Below, piece after piece: positions 54,001 to 63,780 of a DNA stretch of 64,000 bases. The translations under genes and the position numbers were made by a program. The notes beneath the pieces were generated by a model. The model was not told the origin of the DNA and made no database searches. It worked only from the letters and a program-made list of their open reading frames with translations. The DNA lies in NCBI GenBank assembly GCA_038380435.1, contig JAWZYU010000013.1, forward strand, positions 67,164,446-67,228,445, written 5' to 3'. Within the stretch, counting starts at the first letter, position 1, and each line of letters starts with the position of its first letter. This DNA comes from Ryuthela nishihirai. Its lineage: Eukaryota; Arthropoda; Arachnida; Araneae; Heptathelidae.

Positions 54001-54661
54001 ATGGCAGGTTGTCTCCTGAACTTTGAAACCCATTCAAGGCCACTGCTAAATGACCAGGTCGATAGGATTCCATGGGCTGAGAATAGGGCGGAGACAAGGG
54101 ACCCCTTTAAGGCTCTCCAGTATGTCCTATCCTATGGCAAGTTGTCTCCTCAACTTTGAAACCCATTCAAGGCCACTGCTAAATGACCAGGTCGAAGGAT
54201 TCCATGGGCTGAGAATAGGGCGGAGACAAGGGACCCCTTTAAGGCTATCCAGTATGTCCTATCCTATGGCAAGTTGTCTCCTCAACTTTGAAACCCATTC
54301 AAGGCCACTGCTAAATGACCAGGTCGAAGGATTCCATGGGCTGAGAATAGGGCGGAGACAAGGGACCCCTTTAAGGTATCCAGTATGTCCTATTCTATGG
54401 CAAGTTGTCTCCTCAACTTTGAAACCCATTCAAGGCCACTGATAAATGACCAGGTCGAAGGATTCCATGGGCCGAGAATAGGGCGGAGACAAGGGACTCT
54501 TTTAAGGCTATCCAGTATGTCCTATCCTATGGCAAGTTGTCTCCTCAACTTTGAAACCCATTCAAGGCCACTGCTAAATGACCAGGTCGAAAGGATTCCA
54601 TGGGCTGAGACTAGGGCGGAGACAAGGGACCCCTTTAAGGCTATCCAGTATGTCCTATCCT
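54001..54661 (+). repeat. 132-bp tandem repeat, 5 copies
   Basis: Units start at 54001, 54134, 54266, 54397 and 54529 with atggca.gttgtctcct, and contain aaatgaccaggtcgaaggat and agggcggagacaagggac. Copies are over 90 percent identical by eye. Parts (aaatgaccaggtc, ggctgagaa, ccagtatgt) resemble the reverse of the SINE-A 3' half, so the unit may derive from it. Open frames through it shift between units and are not taken as a gene. Confidence 0.93.
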
Positions 54662-54906
54662 ACACACGGGATACAACCATCCAACGGCAGCATCTCCAGT
54701 CCATTGGTGTCCACTTTCTCATTGAGTGCTGGGTGGGTATTAACAGAGATAAATCTCAACGAGTAACATTTAGATTAAGAAAGAGTTCTTAATATAATCT
54801 AATAGCAAATGGGGCTATACATAAAAGGCTAGAAGGAGAGCTGTGTACCAATCCTCCTGTAATGAAATTAAAACTGAATTTTTAATCAAATTTTATTCCA
54901 ATTTTT

Positions 54907-54942
54907 TCAGACGTGGCCGAAACCCGATTCCTGTCCTGTGTT
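54907..54942 (-). CDS. Candidate terminal exon (copy 2, exon gamma)
   Basis: Paralogue of 51028-51066. Acceptor ggtgttccgag, reading NTGQESGFGHV then a stop at 54907. Since the preceding exon in this copy is frameshifted, this copy would not be read in this frame. Confidence 0.25.
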   Translation of the reverse strand, partial: NTGQESGFGHV

Positions 54943-55063
54943 CTCGGAACACCACAAATCAGAATGTCTAATTTACTTGAAAAAGATAGACATGAAACAG
55001 CAATTTCAATAGAAAATTACATTTCTAGTCAAGTAATTGAGATATTGAATGAGAAAATCCTAC

Positions 55064-55127
55064 CTTCGTTATGGAATTTGTTCTTCTTCATGCCTTCTTG
55101 GAGGCTCGTACGAGTGCAACTTTATAT
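55064..55127 (-). pseudogene. Candidate exon beta, copy 2, frameshifted
   Basis: Acceptor gtctttttaccag and donor AAG/gtagga bound 64 nt, 13 fewer than copy 1. The joined frame reads DIKLHSYEPPRRHEEEQIP and then a stop. The shared IKLH-YEPP-R core supports a real ancestral exon. Confidence 0.4.
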
Positions 55128-55283
55128 CTGGTAAAAAGACAAAAGTTCGTATGAGAATTCAATTCACAAAATGCACATCTATGAACACATGTAAACGCAA
55201 ATATAGAGAAAGATATTTCTATACTAGATTCTGCAAAGAAAATTTGAATTTCTGATTGAATATAAAAATATTTAAATAAGTAC

Positions 55284-55383
55284 CGTTGTTGTCACCCGTT
55301 TTCGCCTTCTTCCCTTCACGGGGTACATCTATCCACTTCTTGAGGGCAGTGGTGACGTGCTGACGTGAGGGTAGTGATGGTAT
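55284..55383 (-). CDS. Candidate exon alpha, copy 2, intact
   Basis: Acceptor cctctttttgttcag and donor AACG/gtactt bound exactly 100 nt with one open frame entered in phase 0: IPSLPSRQHVTTALKKWIDV then PREGKKAKTGDNNG. It leaves in phase 1, matching exon beta. The protein is hydrophilic and basic with no recognised domain. It represents the unexpanded state of the exon at 51515-51842. Confidence 0.42.
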
Positions 55384-55660
55384 CTGAACAAAAAGAGGAA
55401 CGGAAATAGGAACAAAATATATTAAAAAATCGAAGATTTACTCGATTTCCTTATAAACCTTAAAATTAGGTTAACCCTTAAAAGAGATTTTACCCTTATC
55501 GATTAATGATGAGAGATGATGATGATGGAAACTACATTTTAAAGCCTCAGCAATTGTTAAATCAGTTCGAAGTCAGATAATATATTGGCCAAAATTTGAA
55601 GAGAACTTGTATTTCACATTCTATTAAAGTTTGCCTCAATGGGCTAAATAGCGAAGTCAC

Positions 55661-56019
55661 AAGCACTCCTGAGGGAATGTTGGGGAATGTAATCTATTAT
55701 GGAAAGGACTGAAGTTGTTTCTGTAAAAGAATGAAGAGAAAAGGCGCTTTGTTATCTTATGCTTGAGGAATTTTTCGTAGTGAGGTCATGTAATCTTGTA
55801 CTTTACCAGTTATTGTTTATTTTTAGCTTAACCCATTTCGTACTTGACTCTGTCATTAATGTCATATGCCGTGCAGAATTAAACAATGATTTGTATTATT
55901 AAGGGAAACGTTGCTATAATACATACATCATGCAGTTATTTTTAGTTGTTAATATTTCTTATTATTTGTAGTGTAAATCTGTGATATTTATGACATTATT
56001 TTTCTATTCACAATTTTAT
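55661..56019. other. AT-rich stretch
   Basis: No supported feature. Confidence 0.35.
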
Positions 56020-56700
56020 CACTTGTGCTCTGTATCTCGGCACAATTTTCCGGGGATCATTTGACACTAAAAATACATCCATTGATATTGATTCACTTCC
56101 ATGCTTATACCATTACACAGGTTGCATGGGTAGGATTCTATAATCGGCATTGTGCCTTTAAATGTCGGGAATTGTTGAAACTATAACTGGACACCATCTA
56201 TTGATACTGATATCTGTACCATTACACAGGTTGCATGGAGAGGGTTTTATATTTGGGCACTGTGCCTTTAATTTTCAGAATTGTCAGGGAATTGTTTGAC
56301 CTGAAATTGGACCCTTACACTGATATTGATATCTGACACCTTCTATAGCACTGCACAGGTGGCACGGGGGGAAAGCTCGGTATCTGGGAAGTGTGCTTTT
56401 AAATTATACATGTATTGTTCGATACGAAAATTTAGCTCGATTCCTTATTATAATCTGATCTCTGTGCTATACGATTAGATATGTGGCTGGGAGCGCGTGT
56501 GGGGAGGGGAATTTTTTTCCCACTAGAAATGAGTTCCATCCTTTGGTACTGACATCTCACTTCCGGGCTATAGCTTTACCCAGCTTGTTTGTTGTAAGTC
56601 TATTTTTGGCACTCTACCTTTTAATTTAACCCGGAATAATAAACACTAAAAGTGTACCCCTTCGTTTGGTATTGATATCTGATCTTCGTGCTTTTTATTG
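56020..56700 (+). repeat. Diverged tandem array, period about 125 bp
   Basis: Five or so units are marked by attgatattgat(atct), accattacacaggttgcatg, gg.attgtgcctttaa and attgttcgacactaaaa variants (about 56085, 56195, 56320, 56440, 56550 and 56680). Identity falls toward the right end. No coding signal. Confidence 0.7.
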
Positions 56701-56924
56701 AAGGGCAGTTTTAAGACAGCCCGGTCAAATTTTAGTGAAGAGCAGTGAAGAAAAAGCTATACTCTTAAAGATGTGCAAGAAATATTATCTATTAAAAAAA
56801 AACAAAAACATACAATTTAAACGAATAATGAATTCCCCCTCCTCCCAAAAAAAAAAACCATTTTTAAGAAATAAAAAAAAAACTATTCTTTTAAAACAAA
56901 TATATAAATCTTTACTGGATACTC

Positions 56925-57190
56925 AAAATTGGTACAACATTCCACGACACAAATTTTCATTTGACGTACAACTTATTACGTTCGTCCCTCGCGTTCCAAA
57001 GATATAGCAGAACAATCGTTTTAATATTACCCCTTTTTTAGAGGGGGGAATCATGGGGATAAATATTTTATAGCGTATCATATTCCTGGCAGCACAAACT
57101 TTCGTTTCCACATAAATCAAATTTTGTCCGTCGTGTTCGAAAGATACGGAGGAACAACTGTTTTGAAAAGCACACAATTGACGTATGAAA
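56925..57190 (+). repeat. Diverged tandem pair, period about 150 bp
   Basis: The segment at 56930-57025 (cacaaattttcatttgac, ttcgtccctcgcgttccaaa, gatatagcagaacaatcg) recurs at 57080-57165 (cacaaactttcgtttccac, gtccgtcgtgttcgaaagat, acggaggaacaactg). Confidence 0.7.
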
Positions 57191-57839
57191 AGCAACAGGA
57201 AGATAGGTAAAAATCGTGTTTTGTAACGTAATCCTTAATCGATATTACTTGACACAGCCGCATTTGGAGGACAACAATTTCTGACATATAACGGAATACA
57301 GTTTTAAAATATTAATTTCTCATATATCGCAGTATATATTTGAGGGGAAGCAAAAATTAATTCTAGATGCAACACATTTATGGATGTAGTTTCTAGATAT
57401 TCAGTAAGAATCAATATCTCACGTTTAAAGCTCAGAAAGCATTACAATTTTACTAGATCGGAAAGTAGGAGAAATTCGTGAAAATCAAACTGATCAATAA
57501 TATGCGTACGAGTTTGTCTGGAGAGATGACTACGTTTACTACCAAGTAATATAATCATTTTTAAGATTTGAAACTGTAATGTAAACAAGAAGTCAAGAAA
57601 AATTCAAATTTTAACCTTATTTTGACGATTTTTCGTAATCTTTTAATTAATGATAAAGAACCAATGACTTTCATATAGAAGAAGACTTTCAGATAGAGTC
57701 TCTTAAATAAAAGTAAATGGAAAACACTCATAAATAATTTTTGTTACATTAGGAATACAGAACATGCCGTTTTAGATCCATTATTTTCAAGTGGCCATTT
57801 ATAAATAACCATTTTTTAAAATTTTTTGATCAAAACAAG
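57191..57839. other. AT-rich stretch
   Basis: No supported feature. Confidence 0.35.
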
Positions 57840-58780
57840 ATACTACTCCGATTTTCTTATGAATACTATTATCGCATGAAAATACAGTATGCACAAAAAT
57901 GACATTACGTATAGAATAAAATACATAAATATTGTTTTGTAAGTAAATACTGCATTAAAAACATTGGATAAAACAGTATACTTCAAATTCTTATATAAAA
58001 ATAATCTTATAGAGTGAACGAATTCAGTGTTTTGCTTATGTGCGTTTAAATTAGTTTGGATAACCATAATTTCTCGATTTTTGAGTATTGCTTTTACATA
58101 GACGTTTTTAACTTGTGAGATCTGATTATTCACCCTTTCACTGAATAGCCACGCCACGTTTCGATACAGAGAGATTGGAATTTGGAATATTCCCCAGAGA
58201 TAGGAGGATATCCTGTTAGGACTCCTTTATCCGTTGGAGAGCGGGGATTTGCATAATATTAAAGTCAAAATTAGCTTCCAGAGGCACTTTTTCTGCACAC
58301 ATTGAACAAAATGGCCAGTCCACAACAACCTAAACGGCTTCGAGTTGGGTAGGGGACTCACTGAATAGTTGTTAGGTGACAGATGGGATCCTCCCCTCAA
58401 AGCCATCCAACTTATTCTTTAACGTGCACAAGTTATGGCTTTTCAGCACACGAGGTCACAGCTTAATGATCCATTTAATGGACAGTGGCCTTCCAAACCA
58501 AATAGTGTCCCCATTCTTATTGGGGGCAGGGGTACGGGGAATAAATCTTAATGCACTGGGACTCGAAACTGGATATTAATGATTATGAACCTAGCACACT
58601 ACTGACGAAACCAAATCCTTCTCCTTTATGGGGGTAGTTATATCAAATCCTGCTCCTTTATAGGTTCGTTAGGCCCTCTCATATAAGAGAAATGGGCCGG
58701 CAAGTTAAATGGTTCAAGTTTAAAATAAATGAAATGAAAAAGTTGAAAAAATACAAATTAAGCAATGAAAACCAAAACTT
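57840..58780 (+). repeat. Local duplication, copy 1 (with 62936-63940)
   Basis: Collinear with 62936-63940. tacagtatgcacaaaaa (57886 and 62994), taaataca/attgttttg blocks, a minus-strand SINE-A in the same place, and the tail aagtttaaaataa.t.aa.tga with acaagttaaatgg all agree. A stretch of about 170 bases (58022-58190) has no counterpart in copy 2. The duplication therefore included the SINE. Confidence 0.7.
58278..58605 (-). mobile_element. SINE-A copy, minus strand
   Basis: gcactttttctgcacacatt, ttctttaacgtgcacaagt, a ttaatgatccatttaatgga core and the head remnant gggactcgaaactgg. It is diverged. It shares its insertion point with the copy at 63138-63780 through the local duplication. Confidence 0.85.
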
Positions 58781-58784
58781 GGAG

Positions 58785-58922
58785 CGTCGTTGTTTGTTTG
58801 GGTTGTGACGTTTTTTCTGCTGAGGTCCTGCCATCCTCACAAACCTTCTACTATGGCATATAAACTGACAGGCTCCTGTCAGACCTCTGTGGCAAGCAGC
58901 TGCTTGAGGGGTATTAATTTTA
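58785..58922 (+). mobile_element. SINE-B copy, 5' truncated
   Basis: ctgctgaggtcctgccatcc, aaactgacaggctcctgtca and aagcagctgcttgaggggta, with a T-rich tail. No tRNA head. Its start, ttgtttgtttgggttgtgac, resembles the other truncated copy at 47735. Confidence 0.92.
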
Positions 58923-59236
58923 TTTTTTATTTATATTGGGCGTGCTAGTATTGGTATTCAAAGCAAGATAGCATAAAAGTAAATTTCGATTCTTAAAAAT
59001 ATAAATTATAAAAATATTTTTATTTGAAATGGGACGGAAATATCATCTAGCATATCGTGTAGAAATGTATTCTGAAAATTCCATGTCTCCATTTGATTTC
59101 GGTAACATTGTTCGGACAGATGTATGGACGAATCACAGAATAACTGGCTAGCACAGAAGATGACTGATCCTAAAGCGCCACTGCTTGCTTCTCCATCTGT
59201 AGCAATCAGTCGAAATTCTCATTTTCCCGCCCTCTT

Positions 59237-59630
59237 TTGGGGCGGGGGTGGCTCAGTCGGTAGCGCGCCAGGCTCGTAATCTGTAGTTCCCAGGTTCGAG
59301 TCCCAGCTGGGTCAGCGTTGAGATTTATCTCCGCAAAATTTCCCCGCCTTGCCCACGGTCAGTAGGGGACACCGATGGGCTTGAAAAGGCCGCCGTCCGT
59401 CGGATGGGACGTTAAGCCGTGGCCCCGTGTGCCGGAGAGCCATACCCTGTGCAGGATAAAGAACACGCTGGATGGCCTTGACGGGAGGCTACCATATGTC
59501 TCCCAACAGCTGTTCCAGTGGGTCCCCTCCCCCAACCTTCTCTGAGCCTTCGGGGTCCATGTGACCTGGCCATTTAGCCCATGGTGTGCAAAAAAGTGCC
59601 GGTCAGAGGTAAAACAACCCAAAACAACAA
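59237..59630 (+). mobile_element. SINE-A, best copy, full length
   Basis: The tRNA-derived head has A box TGGCTCAGTCGG (59250-59261) and B box GGTTCGAGTCC (59293-59303). The body includes gtcagcgttgagatttatct, a conserved-looking centre gtcggatgggacgttaagcc (59399-59418) and caacagctgttccagtgggt. The tail ends ggtaaaacaaccc. The gacgttaa centre is reminiscent of the conserved cores of SINE superfamilies such as DeuSINE or Nin-DC, which I cannot verify. Eight or nine copies occur in the window. Confidence 0.93.
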
Positions 59631-60190
59631 CCCGCCCTCTTTCAAAATGTGTGGAAGTAATTTTGTTGTAGTCATTACTTTGCTCTGCACTTCCGTATCT
59701 GAGAAATATTTCTTTCCTGTATTGCTTTCTTCTTACTTGAACTGATTTGATCACATATTTGGATATGCCTAGAGACCGTATTTGTCATTATGAAACAGAA
59801 TTTTGTGAGAATACTGCACTTAACTGCATGCTAATGTTAAGATTTTATTTATCAAAACCAGCAGCGACCACCTGGCGAGTGGCTTCTCGTCAGAGTAATT
59901 CGGCTTCAGCCAAAAATGCACTCAACTCTATAAACTACTCAAGTCTGGCAATTATGCTTAATGAGAGTTTATTTAAACTAAAGTACGAATAAGCTTTTTC
60001 TAAATCTAGGTATATATTAAGCTACTTTTAATTCATGAGTGATGCAGTAGCAAGTTCTCTTAGGAATGCCTGCCTCTACTATTCAATGAAACCATCCAAT
60101 CACTGCACATACAATTCTGTGGCTCCTTCCTCCTCCTTTCGGAACAAAACACTCCGAAGTTCGAAAAGAAATCGAATCACTGACGACTAC
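59631..60190. other. Unannotated stretch
   Basis: An 81-codon frame at 59747-59992 (includes TWRVASRQSNSASAKNAL) lies in a GC-richer patch but has no recognised domain or clear splice border. Confidence 0.3.
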
Positions 60191-60832
60191 GATGCTTGCC
60201 AATATCTCGACTGTACTGTCAAGAATGCGATGCTTGCCAATATCTCGACTGTACTGTCAAGAATACGATGCTTGCCAATATCTCGACTGTACTGTCAAGA
60301 ATGCGATGCTTGCCAATATCTCGACTGCACTGTCAAGAATGCGATGCTTGCCAATATCTCGACTGCACTGTCAAGAATGCGATGCTTGCCAATATCTCGA
60401 CTGCACTGTCAAGAATGCGATGCTTGCCAATATCTCGACTGCACTGTCAAGAATGCGGTGCTTGCCAATATCTCGACTGTACTGTCAAGAATGCGATGCT
60501 TGCCAATATTTCGACTGTACTGTCAAGAATGCGATGCTTGCCAATATCTCGACTGTACTGTCAAGAATGCGATGCTTGCCAATATCTCGACTGTACTGTC
60601 AAGAATGCGATGCTTGCCAATATTTCGACTGTACTGTCAAGAATGCGATGCTTGCCAATATCTCGACTGTACTGTCAAGAATGCGATGCTTGCCAATTTC
60701 TCGACTGCACTGTCAAGAATGCGATGCTTGCTACGGTCGCAAAGCAGGGGACATGGAAGATTTCTCTCAGAGAGCAGAGATCATAAGACTCATGCCTGCT
60801 TCATTGAATACGTTTGCTACATGATAAAATAG
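60035..60832 (+). CDS. Doubtful 265-codon frame through the 38-bp array
   Basis: ATG at 60035 (MSDAVASSLRNACLYYSMKP) leads into the 38-bp array, which encodes a 38-residue cycle rich in Cys (CLPISRLYCQECDACQYLDC and onward), and ends IEYVCYMIK. All three plus frames are open across the array and give the same cyclic peptide, so openness is a property of the repeat and not evidence for a gene. There is no domain and no splice or promoter support. Confidence 0.12.
   Translation: MSDAVASSLRNACLYYSMKPSNHCTYNSVAPSSSFRNKTLRSSKRNRITDDYDACQYLDCTVKNAMLANISTVLSRIRCLPISRLYCQECDACQYLDCTVKNAMLANISTALSRMRCLPISRLHCQECDACQYLDCTVKNAVLANISTVLSRMRCLPIFRLYCQECDACQYLDCTVKNAMLANISTVLSRMRCLPIFRLYCQECDACQYLDCTVKNAMLANFSTALSRMRCLLRSQSRGHGRFLSESRDHKTHACFIEYVCYMIK
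60191..60731 (+). repeat. 38-bp minisatellite, 14 copies plus a partial copy
   Basis: The unit gatgcttgccaatatctcga and the following 18 bases repeat without length change at 38-base intervals from 60191 to 60723. The main variants are ctgtactg versus ctgcactg, and a few others. Array homogeneity implies recent expansion. Confidence 0.97.
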
Positions 60833-61696
60833 AGAGTAAATCGGCTGGAATTGCCAAGGCAGAGACTTCCGCTGTGGATAAAAATTTCTTACACTCGTAT
60901 TTAATCTAAGGAGTCGGGAGAGAGAAAAACCTCTCAGAAGATTCTTGAATCTGGTCAGTCGGGAGCCCGTTCTACTAATATGTAATTATGAGGCAAGATT
61001 GATCAATATTTGAAATCGGAAGTTATTGGGTTTATAATTTACTTTTTAGATAACAGTGACAGCAAGCAGAAGTGATGACTGATTTGTATCTTTTTAGCTT
61101 CATGCCGTGGGATATCTCATAGTTCATTGTGTACTGATTCGGATGTCTAGCTGAATCTCTAAAGAACTTTTAAGCCTAATTTTTAATTGTGTGTTTCATC
61201 AGCAGAATTTGGGTATCGCTGGGATTTGAACAGACAAACACACGTACAAACAAACAAACAAACTTTCTTCTTTGTTTATTAGATTGGACAATTTTTTTTT
61301 GTTTTTCTTAGAAAAGAAAAAAATACTGGACATCCTATTTGATATGAAAGTATGAACTATGACAGTAAAAATAATTACAACTGAAATACCGAAATCCCGA
61401 CATGTGTAATATGATTAGATATTAAATTTGCCTTTGTTAAATCCCAGCTTGTTTTAGGCGAACAAAGACAATCCCAGTATGAGAGAATACGAATTGTTAG
61501 ATTAAAGGTTCTCTTTTGGGATGTATGAGTTGTACATCCATGTTTTAAATATCCGATTTCCATTGTGAACCAATGCTTTAAAAAACACTTTCAATGTAAA
61601 TGGTGAAGCTTTAGAATTATAAATTCAAAGCAATTCCCAGAAAAGCATTGGTTTTGCAAAATTAGTTTAATGCCCCTTTCAGCTAACGATAAATCA
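60732..61696. other. Unannotated stretch
   Basis: An acaaacaaacaaacaaac run lies near 61246-61262. No gene was recognised. Confidence 0.35.
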
Positions 61697-62050
61697 GGGG
61701 TGCACAAATTTTTTTGGCAGGGTGCCAAACTGAAATATTTTGTTGTGAGATAATAATTAGGAGAGGGTGCAATATAACGAAAATAAAATAAACTTTTTTT
61801 TACATTTGACTTATTACATATACGGGTACAGGGATGGATCTAAGGGGGCGATGCCTCCCTCCCCCATTCGGAATACTAATGAGGGTAACGGATGCGAAAA
61901 CTGTTAATTCCCGTTCATATTTCATGCATTTCTCCGGAAATTTTTTAAACACCTGCGAAACGGAGGGGGAAATGTTATACTTAACCGGATATCCGGTCTC
62001 CTCCCCCCAGTTTATATTTTTTCCATCTGGATTGTGTTTTTTAGGCAACC
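61697..62050. repeat. hAT-like ends, fragmentary
   Basis: caggggtgcacaaatttttt at 61697 has the look of a hAT terminal repeat (followed by ggcagggtgccaaac). cagggatggatctaaggggg at 61830 resembles another non-autonomous element end. No matching opposite ends were found. A perfect 14-bp palindrome, accggatatccggt, lies at 61984-61997. Confidence 0.4.
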
Positions 62051-62099
62051 TCTTCTTGTCGTTTTTTTTTTCCTAGATCTGGTGTCTCTATGGTACAAA

Positions 62100-62358
62100 A
62101 AATATTAAATTAAATATTAATATGAAGTTCGTTTTAACTTCAAAACTTGGTTGGCTTCTGTAAGCAGTATATGAAATATGGGACTGCATCCCTGAAATGA
62201 GATCTTCAACATTCGGCTTCAATGACATTGTATCTAGTTTCATGACATTTTAAAAATTTTTGTCTTATTCGTTTTGTCTTATTTTTGTCTTATAAATACA
62301 GATTAAAAATAATTATTATTTAATAGTTTGAAATTTTCACGCGGGCAGGATAAAAATC
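62100..62358. repeat. Dispersed repeat, paralogue of 52660-52910
   Basis: Blocks gttcgttttaacttc, gggactgcatccctgaaatg, ttcggcttcaatgac and gggcaggataaaaa line up with 52660-52910. It abuts the ATGCAT array. Confidence 0.55.
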
Positions 62359-62765
62359 ATATGCATGACTGTTATGATGTTACGAATCATATCATATGCA
62401 TGATAAAAATATCATATGCATGATAATCAATATCATATGCATGATAAAAATCATATGCATGACTGTTATGATGTTACATATGCATGATAAAAATATCATA
62501 TGCATGATAATCAATATCATATGCATGATAAAAAATCATATGCATGACTGTTATGATGTTATCATATGCATGATAAAAATATCATATGCATGATAATCAA
62601 TATGCATGATATCAATCAATATGCATGATAAAAAATCATATGCATGACTGTTATGATGTTATCATATGCATGATAAAAATATCATATGCATGATAATCAA
62701 TATCATATGCATGATAAAAATCATATGCATGACTGTTATGATGTTACGAATCATATGCATGACGT
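62356..62765 (+). repeat. Two-level tandem array built on catatgcatga
   Basis: The short unit catatgcatgataa.a.at repeats about 20 times. A larger period is marked by gactgttatgatgtta at about 62366, 62461, 62545, 62646 and 62731 (spacing 84-101). Every short unit contains the palindrome atgcat. Confidence 0.95.
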
Positions 62766-63137
62766 TATTTCCGTTACGCATATTACTATCGACAATATAA
62801 AATATTCAAGAATGTTGTTGTTTTCGACAATGCAGCAACCAATCACAATGCAGCAACATAAACAAGCAATATCGGAACTAAGTATTATCTCATATCCGGC
62901 AAAAAAAAATGCTTCATTAATATCGATTTATTCAATGATAAAATTCTACGATGGAACATGCATTTACTACAAAAATAACGCAGATACTTAATATACAGTA
63001 TGCACAAAAACATTCCTATACAATAAAATTCACAAACATTATTTTGCTAGTAAACATGATATTAACAAAAATATTGAACAAAAAGCAGCAAATTTTTAAA
63101 ATGCTCTATAAAAATAACCTCACTTATATCTTATAGG

Positions 63138-63780
63138 TATTGTTGTTTTATTTCTCAGAGGCATGTTTTTGCCCACATTGATAAGCCAGGTCACAAATTG
63201 ATAAGGGACCCACTAGAGCAGATGTTCTCAATGTGGGGTACGCGGTAAAAAATTTTTAGGTACGCCGTGAGTGCTGCAAAGTCGCTAGATCTAGTAACAA
63301 AGTCGCTAAGTTGGCAACACTGCTGTGAAAAAATGTCATGTTTTGTGTTTATCGATATATGTAATTTATGAATACAAAATTTAATTTGTATATATATATG
63401 TTTTATTTTATTCCCATTGATATACTATAACTATAGTTTTATCTGTCTATACAAGGGGTACGCCAGTTACATAGACATTTCCAGGGGGTACGTGAAGCAT
63501 GAAAGGTTGAGAACCCCTGCACTAGAAAGCTATTAGGAGACAGATGGAATCCATCCAACTTATTCTTTAACATGATTATGGCCTCCTGCACACACGGCTT
63601 AATATCCCATTCGACGGACAGCGTCCTTACAAGCCCAAAGGTGTCCCTTTTCCCATAGAGAGCAGACTTAGAGGAGATACATTTCATCACTGGCACTTTA
63701 AACAACCAACAAAGCTTTAAGCTATTGGAACGCTAACACAACTGGGAACGGCGTATCACTAGTCTAGCACAATACTGTCC
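63138..63780 (-). mobile_element. SINE-A copy, split by a MITE
   Basis: The tail (ttttgcccacattgataagc) precedes the MITE. The rest, ggagacagatggaatcc, ttctttaacatgattatgg, ttaatatcccattcgacgga and gtgtcccttttcccatag, through a degraded head near 63740-63780, follows it. Confidence 0.85.
63219..63519. mobile_element. hAT-type MITE, 301 bp, with 8-bp target duplication
   Basis: The left end CAGATGTTCTCAATGTGGGG and the right end read inward (CAGGGGTTCTCAACCTTTC) are hAT-type terminal repeats, and both run into ggggtacg. The flanking 8 bases are CACTAGAG (63211-63218) and CACTAGAA (63520-63527), a target duplication with one difference. No coding capacity. Confidence 0.95.

Noticed and set aside
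54050..54792. Long plus-strand frames of 130 and 135 codons
   Set aside because: They follow the 132-bp tandem repeat; units of 131-133 bases shift the frame, and no domain is present.
59250..59310. Functional tRNA gene
   Set aside because: It is the head of SINE-A, repeated at several loci with the same downstream body.
60191..60731. CRISPR-like regular array
   Set aside because: The 38-bp units are contiguous with no unique spacers, and the context is an intron-bearing animal genome; it is a minisatellite.
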